Below are positions 1 through 10,742 of a DNA stretch of 64,000 nucleotides, in pieces. Position numbers and translations under genes: made by a program. The notes beneath the pieces are model-generated. The model had not been told where the DNA came from. It saw nothing but the letters and a program-made list of their open reading frames with translations, and did no database searches. Position 1 is the stretch's first letter. Every line of letters starts with the position of its first letter. The stretch comes from Fomes fomentarius (lineage: Eukaryota; Basidiomycota; Agaricomycetes; Polyporales; Polyporaceae). The DNA lies in NCBI GenBank assembly GCA_022606135.1, contig JABYQN010000002.1:1736001-1800000 (forward strand), read 5' to 3'.

Positions 1-1090
1 CAAGATAATCTCTGTTCTTGTCCCGAGCCCCCGGAAATATTTAAATAAGAGACGCACAGCCGGCACCGAGCTACTATTACTGACTTTCTCGAAATGGACA
101 GCAGCGCAGTTCAACCAGCGCCGCCCTGGTAAGTATTGGAGGCCACAAAGTCTACTGTGACAACCGATATAAACTAGTACATACGGCACCCCACCGCTGT
201 CTGTTCGTCCCCTTTCGCCCGAGCCTACAACGACTATGAGACCGTCATCTATGCGTCGCTCGTGGGCCTCGTCGCCATCTATTTCAGTAGTGAGCCTTTT
301 CTCTGCACAGGTTCAAGTTATCTGTGATTCGCTAATCATGAGCTATCTGCCCGATCATGCCCAGCTCAACCTCAACTCCACACCTAAGCACCCTCGGAGG
401 ATCCCCTCCTTTCCCTTGCTTTCCTACCACCCCGGAACTTCTGCCGTGACCCGCAGAAGTTTCTCTCTTGGCCGCTCCACCGTAAGGTGTAGCACGGAGC
501 TCCCGCTGCTGAGAGTGTCCTGTGATCCTGGGAGTACCGCAGTTCCCCATTCAGGATCGCGTTCGCGCTAGAAGGAGAACAGATGGCAATGGTCATCGAC
601 CCGAAGAAGAAACCTCCATCGCGTCCGTCGAGCAGGTGCGTGTGTCCAATGTAGAGCTTCAATGGTAAACACGCCTAGTAAGTGGATCGTGGAAGAGACA
701 GTGAGCCACGCCCTCCATGGGCGTGACTGACATATGAAAGCGATATAGCACGAGCAAGCTTCACTAGCAGTTGAAATTGATACTCTGCTACATCTTCACC
801 AATCACGACTTCAAGTTGATAGCTTGGATCCTTATCTTGAGTCAGCCTGGACATTACGAACCAATGTGTATGTCATTATTGAAAGATTGTACAGTAATTG
901 TAGTGGTTCAAGACAAGGAGCGTGTGGACAACTTGGGATTACGCCGACGCAGGAGACGAGCCACTGGAAGCGGAAGTTGTCGTTGGGATAGGAGTAACAT
1001 TGGACGCAGAGTCAGTCACCGTGCCAGAGTCAGACACAGACTATGCGTCGCCTCAGATAAGATGCTCGGAGGCATGCTGTCTGTCGCGTT
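1..1090. other. left-edge region without a confident gene
   Basis: I find no gene I can support here. An ATG at 94 begins a short Pro/Ala-rich stretch followed by a good donor (GTAAGT), and 222-284 could encode a hydrophobic, membrane-like segment in plus frame. No acceptor joins the two in one frame, and downstream frames close quickly. A small membrane-protein gene with a wrongly guessed structure, or a gene cut by the window edge, remains possible. Confidence 0.3.
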
Positions 1091-2328
1091 CTACGGAGTC
1101 GCGGTCGCAGAGCTCGTGGCAGGGGTCTCAGTCGCGCTCGAGTACCCAGTCACCGTCGAGTATCCAGTCACCGTCGAGTATCCAGTCACCATCGAGTATC
1201 CAGTCGCGCTCGAGTACCCAATCACGCTCGAGTACCCAGCCACGCTCGAGTACCCAGTGGCGCTCGAGTACCCATTCGCCATCGAGTACCCATCAGAGAA
1301 TGACGACTCCGAGATGACATCCTTGAAGTCGGGGAACATGGGCGGAGCATCCCTGGCAATCGGGCCAGAAGGTGCACGCATCCCTCGCGGGACAGGAGGC
1401 TTGGGAGTATACGAGGTGGCCACGGGGGTGTTTGGCGGATTGGCAGGAAGAGACGGAGACGGCGGGAAGCTTGGCGTGGTACTATTGCTCCCGACGCTAG
1501 TACTGTCGGTAGGGGCCGAAGAACCGCTGACGGTGCTGGAAGCGGTGGAAGAAGAAGGAGTGTACGTGAGAGTACTACTCGTCGGCTCAGACGAGCTCGT
1601 CCCCACAAGCGAACGGACCATCAACATCACGGTAGACGATGTCGATCCAGTGTCGAAGACCGATGTTGTCGAGTTCACGCTTGTGGATGAAGTATCCGTA
1701 TCCGATGGATACAACGTAGAGCTATTGTAAGAGGTTGACGAAGGCTCGGACGCCAGAGGCCCAGTAGTCGAGGTAGAGACGTCCGAAGACGTAGACGTGC
1801 CTTCATCAATCCGGCTGGAGATGAGGTTACGACGATAGTTATCGGTAGCGGCGGCTTTGACCTTCTCTTGAGCCTCAGCTAGGACCTGGTGGATATGCTC
1901 CAACTGCTCCGGAGTGATGTCCGAATCAGACTGCGCATTCACGCCGCTAGGCTTGTTTTGCAAGCCTAAGATGTCGATGACCTTCGCGACAACATCACCG
2001 ACAATTGGCAAGCCCTCCAGAAGAGACGTGACCGCTTCTAGCTGCCTACGCCCATGTATCTGCCTGTTCATCTCTGCACAGAAAATTATGCAAAAGCGTT
2101 GATGTGAGGACGTAAAAAAAACATACCTGGTTGGTTCCGCTCCTGCGAGAGGGGCAGATTCAAACCGTCTTCTCTCGTTGCCATCGCGAGCGATCGGACG
2201 CTGGATGAAGACGGTGGAGAACTCTGCCGGAAGGACGGCACCGGTTCGGCAGGCGCGGCGAGACTCGAGGTTGAGGACGAGATCGCAAGGGTAGCCAAGA
2301 GGAGGGATGAGCTTGGGGTGATTCTCAT
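1091..2328 (-). CDS. secreted Ser/Thr-rich protein with GYSxxT hexapeptide repeats
   Basis: Model: complement of 2127-2328 joined to 1091-2073 (GT-AG intron of 53 nt, frame kept), 394 residues. The start gives a classic signal peptide: MRIT, a hydrophobic Leu/Ala/Ser core, then an AAPA cleavage-type site near residue 26. A helical segment follows (around LEGLPIVGDVVAKVIDILGL) and a short charged stretch rich in Glu/Lys. The rest is very rich in Ser, Thr and Pro, so heavy O-glycosylation is likely. The C-terminus holds tandem hexapeptides of the type Gly-Tyr-Ser-x-x-Thr, and the stop follows SATATP. No GPI-anchor signal is evident. I do not recognise the family; a cell-wall-associated or secreted surface protein is the natural inference. 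A TATA-like box (TATAAAGC, minus strand) lies at 2507-2514. Confidence 0.75.
1131..1292 (-). repeat. 18-bp tandem repeat, nine units, coding
   Basis: Nine consecutive 18-bp units related to GTCGCGCTCGAGTACCCA on the plus strand. Units differ mainly at positions 1-7. Read on the minus strand they keep the frame and encode the GYSxxT hexapeptide of the secreted Ser/Thr-rich protein. Confidence 0.9.
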
Positions 2329-3977
2329 GATGCTCTGACGTTACGATGGCTCTGCTCAGCAGAAGGTGGGAGTGGAGGTAGTGATGTGGGGCGGGGTATC
2401 GAGAGCGCGGAGAGAGCGGTACGAAAGCAATCGACGGCGGTCACGGTTAAGGGATCGTGGCTGTCAGAGCGAGAGAGGAACTGGGGGATACAAAGCGGGG
2501 ACGGGAGCTTTATAATTCGGGGAGGCGGGGGAGCTGAGGCTGCTGAGCGGCTGACGATCGGGGAAAGACCACGATTCAGTGCAGTTGACAGCCCTCTTCG
2601 GCCGGCCGCCGTCGTTCGCGAACGATTGTGACGGGCAGTCACCTCACGTTCTGCAACGAATACGGAAAGCGATTCCAGCATGCACTCCTTGGCGAGCAGG
2701 TTGACGGGCAGAGAACGCAGTTGAGTAGGGTGGAGGGTGCTGCAGGTGGCTAACGCAAAGACTCGGAGAATTGGGATACGACGACGGTAGGCAACATCAC
2801 AGAAGATGGGTACACTGACAGGAAAGACTGGGACAGTGGAGGGAAATAGCGGCTCGGGCATGTCAAGTACCTGTAACCATGGACGGCCGGCAATGAGGAG
2901 GTGTATACGAAAGAGACCTGGACAGCGTACATGCGCCAAGGCTGATCGAGGTCATGAGAAGAAGGATGTCAAGTGGCGCCCATGCGCGAGGCGCCAGATC
3001 TGTGCTCCAACTCCAGGAGCTCGTCTTGCTCCCAATTACTAGTACGTGGGTTCATAGGATGATAACGTATGTGGCCATCTCCTGAGCCTGAGCGTGCACC
3101 GAGAAGGGCCATCTCCCACAGCTCGGACAGGGCCGAGGTGATTGAACGGCCCATGCACGAGGAGAGGATGCACCAGGCGAGGAGGGCGAAGCTGTTGAAG
3201 AGTTAACGTTCGCATGAGAGAGGGAATACGAAGGGATGTATTCACAGGAGGACGGCAAGAAAGACGGCCAATGGCAGGAGGCCGCTGTCTTGAGAAAGCA
3301 TGACACCGAGTCGTGGAGTGTCTCGAGGACAAGCGGAGAAAGCGAGTGGGAGCGAGACGAAAATGACGTGTGGAGGGCCACGTGGGATAGGTTAGGATGA
3401 CGTGCGGTGGGCCACGTGGGGAAGAGAGCGGTACCTGAAGAAAGGACAGAGAGCCTGCGAGAGCGAAGGCGGGCGTGGCGGGCTCTGTGACGAGCTGAGC
3501 GAATCGCAGGCTGAAGAAGGACAGACAGCGCGCCGACCGAGTGCCCAGAGAGGACTGGAGTCGCACACCCAGGGCACCGGCACACTGTGGCACACGAGGA
3601 GTGGACGGACTGTGGCAGTGAGGCAGTGTCGGCCGAATGGGCGTTCAACGTTCAGAGTCCGCCTTGGCCATAACCTGCCCAGTGACGCCGGCGGTCTTTG
3701 TCTCTCTTTCCTAAATCGCCACCACACCCTAGGCTGATTGGACAAATCGCATACGCCAGACGACGCAAGGAGACGAGGTGAGTGGGACAGGAGATTTGGT
3801 GTGAGATGGTGTACCGGATGGCTGGCTTGGGGAAGAACCAGAGGAGGGGATCGAGCTTGTCGCGGCCTGTACCACTCCGTTGGGCCAGAGCCAGTGGCGG
3901 GGGCGTTGGGCTCGCGTGAAGCTACTTGAATCCGCATATGGTCCCCAGCTTGCGCTCTTTGCTCAATGATCTAACAG
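2329..3977. other. long intergenic region between the secreted-protein gene and the first CDF gene
   Basis: About 1.65 kb with several overlapping open frames on both strands, but none has a recognisable domain, good exon structure or a plausible start context. It lies between divergently transcribed genes and so should hold both promoters. The one clear structure is the duplicated TGACGT/CACGTG element at 3363-3421. Confidence 0.6.
3363..3421. promoter_or_regulatory. duplicated TGACGT + CACGTG element upstream of CDF gene 1
   Basis: Two 25-bp copies (3363-3387 and 3397-3421) match at 22 of 25 positions and are offset by 34 bp. Each contains TGACGT (the ATF/CREB half-site core) and, 10 bp further, the palindrome CACGTG (the core E-box of bHLH factors such as the Pho4, Cbf1 and SREBP families), at 3379-3384 and 3413-3418. 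The element ends about 560 bp before the start codon of CDF gene 1. A regulatory role is inference; the sequence shows only the duplication and the cores. Confidence 0.4.
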
Positions 3978-6024
3978 ATGAGCGACCCACCTTCCTCCCA
4001 AGTCGAGCGCAAGCACGCGCCCCCGCTCGCCACCAGTGCCGCCCCGTCCATGGTCAGTACTCCCCGCCCCTAATCTGGCCGCTTAGTCTGACAGAGCCGC
4101 CGACAGCATACCGACACAACGGTACCCGATCTTCTCCAGCAGCTGGACGCAGTCGAGCGGGCATCTCCCAGTCCTACTTTGCACAAAGACCCCTTCAACT
4201 TCCGCACCGCCTACAAAAACGATGACCAGCTTTCCGAACTCCGCAAGCGCCGTAAAGGGCGCCCTGTCGAGCAGTACCACCGCCGCCAGAACACCGTCAG
4301 TACTCCCCTTCCCTTATCTCGCCCCCGACGTCCCTTCCTGACCCTGCCCGCAATCAGCTCATCGATGACCTACTCAAGCCGATGGAGGACCACACCAGCG
4401 ACGCTCGCGCCGTCGAGGAGCAGGCTCGCCTCCCCGTAGGTCCCCTGCTGCCTTTCTCGCTCTTGTAGTAGTACCCCCGCAGCACCTAATCTCACGACTC
4501 ACGTGCTCAGGTCAAGATCGCTGTCTGGGCCAGTCTTCTCGCCAACTTTAGTCTTTGTGTCCTTCAGTGTGAGTCCATCTTCCGATGTTCGCTCGCCTGG
4601 CCCTTCGTCTTAACCCCTGCAGTGTACGCTGCCGTCTCCTCGCTCTCCTTGTCCCTCTTGGCGACCGGCATCGACTCCGTCTTCGACATCGGAAGCAATA
4701 TCTTGCTCTTCTGGTTGCACAAGAAGGCCGACGCACTCGACAACAACAAATGGCCCGTCGGCGGTGCTCGTCTAGAGACTATCGGCAATATTGTATACGG
4801 TGCGTGTCAACATCCGCTGGTGTCTCTGCCAATCAATGCTCATACCTTTCTCTAGGCTTCTTGTATGTTCCCGTCGTCATCCCTCGATCACGACACGCTA
4901 AATGATCTGTTGCCAGAATGAGCTCCGTCAACCTCGTCGTCATCGTAGAGTCCGCGCGTACCCTAATCACCCGCAACAGCGATGAGCAAACCAACGACCT
5001 TCATGTCCCTTCCCTCATCGCCGTCGGTGCCGCCCTAGGTGCGCTCTCGACACCTCTTACCTCATCTTCTCTCGGCTCATGCCCGCTTCCATCAAGGTGT
5101 CAAGGTCCTCCTCTTTCTCTACTGCTTTGGTTACCGCGACGTCTCAAGCCAGGTCCGCATGCTGTGGGAAGACCATAGGAACGACCTGTTCATCAATGGA
5201 TTCGGTGAGTACCCCACATACCGATCCTCACTGTCACTTCGCTGAGAGCGCGTGCGTCAGGTCTACTCATGTCTGCGGGTGGGAGTAAGCTCCGATGGTG
5301 TGAGTAACCGCACCTTTATCCTCGCTATCCTCACACTTCAGCTCACACTCTTACTTCTGAACAGACCTTGACCCGATGGGAGCGATCATCGTACGTCGAC
5401 CGTTCTCGTGTCTGACCCGCCACGCGAAGTCACCCAGACTCACCCTCCGTCTTCTTTGTTCACCCTTGAATTCGCATCCTGACTTCTCGCTCGGCCCCCG
5501 CAGATCGCATTCGGGGTCATCGTGTCGTGGACACGGACGATGTACCACCAGTTCGAGCTGCTTGCGGGCAAATCCGCGCCGCACGAGTTCGTGCAGCTCC
5601 TCATCTACAAGGCGGTCACATTCAGCGATGAAATCGACAAGATCGACACTGTCCGCGCGTACCATGTGAGTATTGTCTCTGTTCTGCCTAACTCCTGTCC
5701 ACCCTCTCCCTTCCCTTTATCTGCGCCTTCCCATCCTGTCTCTTTCCGTGGGTACTGATGCCGGCATGTGCACACAGAGCGGACCGGATTATTACGTCGA
5801 AATCGATGTCGTGATGGACGCGGACACGCCTCTCTGGAAGGCACACGACCTTGCCCAGACTTTGCAGGACAAGATCGAAGTGCTGCCGAACGTCGGCCGC
5901 GCATTCGTTCATGTCGACCATGAGACGACACACCACCCCGTGCGTGCTGCTCCTCTCTTTCTCTCATCGCGTATGTTGAGTGTAGCTTGGCGCACACGAA
6001 TAGGAACATAGCAAATTTATGTAG
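3978..6024 (+). CDS. cation diffusion facilitator, Mn-type (CDF gene 1)
   Basis: Thirteen exons (3978-4052, 4095-4295, 4358-4435, 4511-4568, 4623-4799, 4856-4862, 4917-5038, 5097-5204, 5261-5299, 5365-5390, 5504-5665, 5778-5939, 6004-6024) join in frame to 411 residues, a normal length for eukaryotic Mn-CDFs. The N-terminus is hydrophilic and cytosolic, with a DPFNFRTAYKND segment and an RRQN box. The membrane domain carries the DxxxD motif (TGIDSVFDIGSN) typical of the manganese CDF subgroup, then WPVGGARLETIGN, the loop motif WEDHRND and LDPMGAI. The C-terminal cytosolic domain contains VVMDADTPLW and a His-rich VDHETTHHPEH end. CDFs export divalent cations from the cytosol in exchange for protons, to vacuole, Golgi or outside. 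It is a paralogue of the gene at 10743-12921 and lies upstream of an NRAMP gene on the same strand. Mn specificity and compartment are inferred. Confidence 0.9.
4856..4862 (+). other. 7-nt microexon of CDF gene 1
   Basis: The 7 bases GCTTCTT lie between an acceptor (CTCTAG) and a donor (GTATGT). They are needed to join the exon ending in Tyr-Gly(G) to the exon starting in (A)ATG AGC, giving Gly-Phe-Leu-Met-Ser-Ser. Without it the frame breaks. The same position in the paralogue has GATTCCT. Confidence 0.8.
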
Positions 6025-7039
6025 ACGGAAGAAGAAGGCTCCCGGCAGCGGCAGTTCCGCCTTCTCCTTCCACTAACATGGTGACACATCAATGATGCTC
6101 ATGACCCCCCCATGAATCTCCTGCTGCGTGCAGTTTGTATCGTTGCTGGTCTTTGTTCTCCCATATGTTTCCATAATGACACGTGACTATATGCGGCGGT
6201 TAGACGGTCGTATTCAATATCCTATTCTAGCGCTATCTCTATTGGTTTTGATCCGGTACTCTGAGCTATCTACGAACTCACCGTGGGTCATACTCGTTCC
6301 TGCTGACTGCCTGGCATTATACAGTACTATCTAGGCTACAATAGACCGGGGTCAGTGCTATGTCTTCTGCTTTCTGTAGAGAAGGCCACTGACTTGTTAA
6401 CAGGACCAGTGGGAAAGCACAATATTGGCGACATGGACACCTCATGCACTGGAGGAGCCTACCCTTCACATTTGCCGAGGGTTAACCAGCGAACCCATTC
6501 AATGGCAACATCTAAACATTGAGGACGTTCTTTGTGCCAGACGGCCGGCGCAACGATCAGCGACCGCCGCCTTGGTATCCCCCGACTTTCGGTGCAAGAA
6601 GCTGGGAACGCGTTCTCAACGGTAGTCGACACACCCGACGTCTTTCTCACCCGTTGCGAACATCTGACGTAACTGTCATTGACAGGCGCCTCACATTGAA
6701 CGCACAGAGCGCTACAGAAGTTACCCTAAGATTCTTTCTCTCTCAGCCGCGTTGGAGCTGCAACCAACTTACCAAATCGAACATCACGCAAGCATTCGCT
6801 TGGCGCTACGGTCTCTCAAGCTCGCTGCAGAAGTCGATGCAGACGCAAGACCACAGGACGACGGAAGTCCCATGCAGTCGGGCTTACCGCACGATACCGT
6901 AACCCCGGGCTGCCCGCAGCAGAACCTTCGAATCGGGCCCAACTGTACAGTACCAACGCACTGGAGAGAGAGCAATGAATGCATGAAGGTTAAATAGCGC
7001 GGCGGGCTCGCAAACTTGCAGCCAGCCCCTCCAAAAAAG
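6025..7039. other. intergenic, NRAMP upstream region
   Basis: About 1 kb between the stop of CDF gene 1 and the NRAMP start. Short open frames here have no recognisable content. It presumably holds the CDF 3' end and the NRAMP promoter; a weak TATA-like TTAAATA sits about 50 bp before the NRAMP ATG. Confidence 0.5.
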
Positions 7040-9478
7040 ATGGCTACCAACGCTGACAACAACGCAATTGCCAGCTCGAGCCCTAGGGTACGCTTGCCGA
7101 CCGCCAGTGTCTTGGCGGCTATGCGTACCGTCGTCCAGCATCTGGTGAAACACACCGGCGTCGGGCTCGTGTGCGCCGTCGCATACTTTGACCCGTGAGT
7201 CACTCCTCTTTCCAGTTGCGTTCATGTTCTTGTTGAAGCGCGGATGGCTGACTTGTACACAGGGGCAATTGGGGTGTCGACCTCCAGGCAGGCTCGGAGT
7301 ACGGCTACAAGCTGCTCTTCGTCGTCCTTCTCGCGGGCCTCTTCGCCGTGTATCTCCAGGTGCGCCTTGCTTCTCATGTGTTTCGGCCCTCTCGACATGT
7401 CTGACAGTCGAATTGGGGGTATAGGTTCTCGCATCCCGCCTTGGGTGTGTTACGGGGAAGGGTATGCATTCGCGTCGTATCCGTCTGGGAACATGACATA
7501 ACGGACTGATCGTTCTGCACAGACCTCGCGTCGCATTGTCGTCTTCTCTTACACGACCGACCTCGGCACACCCTTCTGTACCGCTGGGTATTGCTGTACC
7601 CGCTGTATGCGCTCTCGGAGATTGCTATCATTAGCACCGACCTCGCGGAGCTCCTGGGGTCCGCGATGGCGCTCTGCATGCTATTCCCAAAACTCGAGAT
7701 CTGGGCCGGGGTGGTCATCACCACCGCCGACGTCTTCCTCTTGCTCGCAATACGGGACCCCGTTGGCGGGCATCCCGTGCGCGGATTCGAGATTGGAATT
7801 GCCGCATTGGTAAGTTCGCCGCGGCGCCCTCATCGCTATGATTATTGCATCCATGTGACTATTGCATCCATGTCGAGTTGACGTACTGATGCGTTTTTGC
7901 TTCTTGCGCCTGGTGCTCTTTGCTCCGCCGGTGTCGGTGCAGGTCTTTACGGTCCTCGTGTGCATGGCCATCATTATCTCGAAGACACAGATCAATTGGG
8001 GCGATGCGTTCTATGGCTTCGTGCCATCCAAAACAGTGTTCCAGTCCGGCGGGCTCTACACATGTCAGTTTGCGATCTTCTTCAATTTTCATCCTTCTCA
8101 AGCAATTGACTGGTGGTGAACTTCGCAGCTATCGGAATCATTGGTGCGACCGTGATGCCTCACAGTCTGTTCTTAGGCTCTGCGCTCGCAACGCAGGACC
8201 GGGTCTCTGCCCGTCCTGCCGAGGCGGAGGACGTTAACGTAACGACCTCTTCTCCGCCACGCACGGTTCGCGGCATATTCAAATCTGTCGTCGCATCTGT
8301 ATCCCGGCCTTTCCGTGCTCGGCCAGTGGATGTCAATGCGCCTTCCCCGAAGAGCCACGCAGACTGGGAGAACCATTCGCTGGCATTCGTCCAGAAGCAC
8401 ATGTCCCACGGCATCGTTGACATGGTCGTAAGCCTTCTCGGTCTCGCGGTCGTTATTAACGCAATGTGAGTCTCACCGTGTCAAGCATGAGTGAACGCTT
8501 CCATTTTCTGATGACTGCCATCCCGGATTCGATCACAGGATACTCATCCTTGCGAGTGCCGTATTCTTCTACGGCCCGGAGGCGACTCAGGAAGGCCCAG
8601 CGACGCTCTTCGATGCGTACGACTTGCTTCGCGGCCGCCTCGGCGCAGGTAAGGCTTAAGCCTAGTCCTTTCCGCAATGGCCGAGAACCTCTGCTCACGT
8701 CACTGCTTTTTCTGCTACAGCTGCCGCGACGCTGTTCGCCCTCGCCCTTCTCGCAGCCGGCCAAAGCGCGTCTATAGTCGCCACCCTGGCGGCGCAGATC
8801 GTCTCTGAAGGCTTCATAAAATGGCGCTTATCGGTACGTCCTGATCCCGCAGCGTGTGGAAAAGTAAAGTTCATGCTGCTGACGCTTGGCATTGACATTT
8901 TGTTCCCTCCCATCTCGGGGGCATGACACACCCATCGTGCACTTGCACTTCTACAGCCTGTCATGACGCGCGTCTTGACGCGTTCCCTTGGCCTCATCCC
9001 GTCCCTGGTCGTCGCGATTGCCGTCGGGCGTCCGGGCATCAGCGTTCTTCTCGTCGCGTCCCAGGTCGTGCTGTCCATCGTGCTGCCGTTCGTGACGCTC
9101 CCGCTACTCATCCTCACGTCGTCCAAGCACGTTATGAGCGTACGTGCACCTGAGCCCGACGATCCGGCGCAGAGAAGCGAAGTCAGCATGGCGTCCGAGG
9201 AGTTGTCTACCTCTGAGGCGGGGGGGCGGTCGCGCAGTGGGTCTGAGTCGTCGGAGGAGAAGGTGACGAAGACCGAGGAGAAGGAGACTACCGCCGAGGC
9301 GTCAGTGGTCGCGACTGCTGTCCTGGAAATGCCGTACGACCCCGAAGGTCCGAAGGAACGCGTCGTCGACTTTTCCAACGGGAAGTTCACGATTGCTATC
9401 GGTGTGGTCATATGGCTCATCATTGTCGCCGCGAACGTGTACACCATCGTCTCGCTTGCGATGGGAACGGCGGAGTAG
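7040..9478 (+). CDS. NRAMP-family divalent metal transporter (Smf-like)
   Basis: A multi-exon gene of roughly 600 residues. NRAMP proteins import Mn2+, Fe2+ and other divalent metals with protons, at the plasma membrane or out of endosomes and vacuoles. Family marks in order: TM1 with DPGN (VAYFDPGNWGVDLQAGSEYG), whose Pro codon is split by intron 1; the region after TM2-3 with SEIAIISTDLAELLGSA; TM6 with GATVMPHSLFLGSALATQD, the MPH metal-binding motif; and the late membrane region with AGQSASIVATLAAQIVSEG followed by TRSLGLIPSLVVAI. Two hydrophilic insertions stand out: one after TM6 (about 8200-8350) and a Ser/Glu-rich loop at about 9140-9350 before the last helix. The ORF ends SLAMGTAE. 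It lies between two CDF exporter genes on the same strand. Substrate (Mn versus Fe) cannot be settled from sequence. Confidence 0.92.
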
Positions 9479-10742
9479 ATGAAGCTGATGAAATGGGACC
9501 CGGACTTGAATGTTCTCTCGAGTAGTAACAACAACCGAGTCTGTATTGTAGCTGTAAATGTCTGGTTCTTCTCGTCCCGTCTTGTAGTTGTACAGACATG
9601 ATGTAACGATTTGTAACGTGGAGCACTGGTTCTATGCCAGCAGTCACTGAAATAGAATGTCGGAGTTCACGATTGGACATCATATAGCGTCGGCCAAGTT
9701 CAGCGTTTGCTACCGCTGTTCACGAGACGAAACTCGTGGCCCAACGACTTCCCACTGCCAGCATGCGCAGCGTTTATGGAGCACTCTTCTCGTAGTCATT
9801 CATCCCGACCGGGTGCTACGCGGCAGATGTCAGGGCTCGCTGGCAGCAAGGTGAAGAGCGGCGAAGATGCTGTAAATCGGGAAGGTGCCAAGGCAGAATA
9901 AACTCAAGCGACCGCGGATGATACATCCGTGCTACGGCACTTGAACAAAAAACTTTCCATCTTCACGGGAATGTTCGATTACCCATGGTTCTGGGGTGCT
10001 GCACGCCTTGCATCCAATCGCTGTCCGTGCCCGATGGCCGGCGTGCCCGACAGCAGGGGGCTTTCGAGAATGTGAGGATGTCTGTCGGCACTCTCGACAG
10101 CCATCATCCTTCTCCTTCCATTCTCTTCAGGCAATTGATTAGCGGCCTATACATCGCGAAGCCATCTTTAGGTCATGTAACAAGGTTCTGCGGTATGAAT
10201 GATCCAGGTGACCAACCTGTGGAAAGCCATCACTTCCGCCGGAGACAGCTCATCTCGTCATCTAGGAACTCCGACCGTCGTCGCAGAACATCTGGGGGTC
10301 GTGCACGGTCTTCTTCGGCGTTTATACGGCTACATAACATATGGACAGGCATGAGAGAATTAGAAGTTCTTGCGCGAACGGCGAAACGCTCGGGTCGTGC
10401 TTGAGGATGATGGAGAATTCAGTGTTGCCGAGCCGGAATCCGGTAAGTGAGCCTAGACAACGGTTTAAAGACCGAATCATCTGAGGCTCACCAGTAGTAC
10501 CTTACTCGCCGCACTTCCGCCCCAAAACACTGGCAGCCCAGGGACGTGGTAGGTGTGCGCTGCAGGAACCCCCGTTGTGTACCGCACTACAGTCGAAGTC
10601 GAATTAACACACTTCCCTAATCCGGAACTCGATCAACAGGTCAGCCCGGCGTCTTGGTCCCTCACCCGTAACCCCCCCCCCCGCCCCCACCCCTCTCCGA
10701 CTGGCACTCACGCTGACGTTTTGCCATCATGGTTGCCAGAAA
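9479..10742. other. intergenic between NRAMP and CDF gene 2
   Basis: About 1.26 kb. An open frame at 9985-10404 has no recognisable domain and poor coding character. A C-rich run lies near 10673-10692. Otherwise I see nothing beyond presumed 3' and promoter sequence. Confidence 0.5.

Noticed and set aside
771..1730. Long plus-strand open frame (319 codons) with EYPV repeats
   Set aside because: It is the antisense reading of the 18-bp coding repeat of the secreted minus-strand gene, which has a signal peptide, a spliced structure and a proper start.
2325..3937. Several overlapping minus-strand open frames of 180-204 codons
   Set aside because: Low-complexity Ser/Arg/Pro-rich, overlapping each other in different frames, with no domain; typical of GC-rich noncoding DNA.
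9985..10404. Plus-strand open frame of 139 codons
   Set aside because: No recognisable domain, no spliced extension and an odd composition; lies in the NRAMP-CDF spacer.
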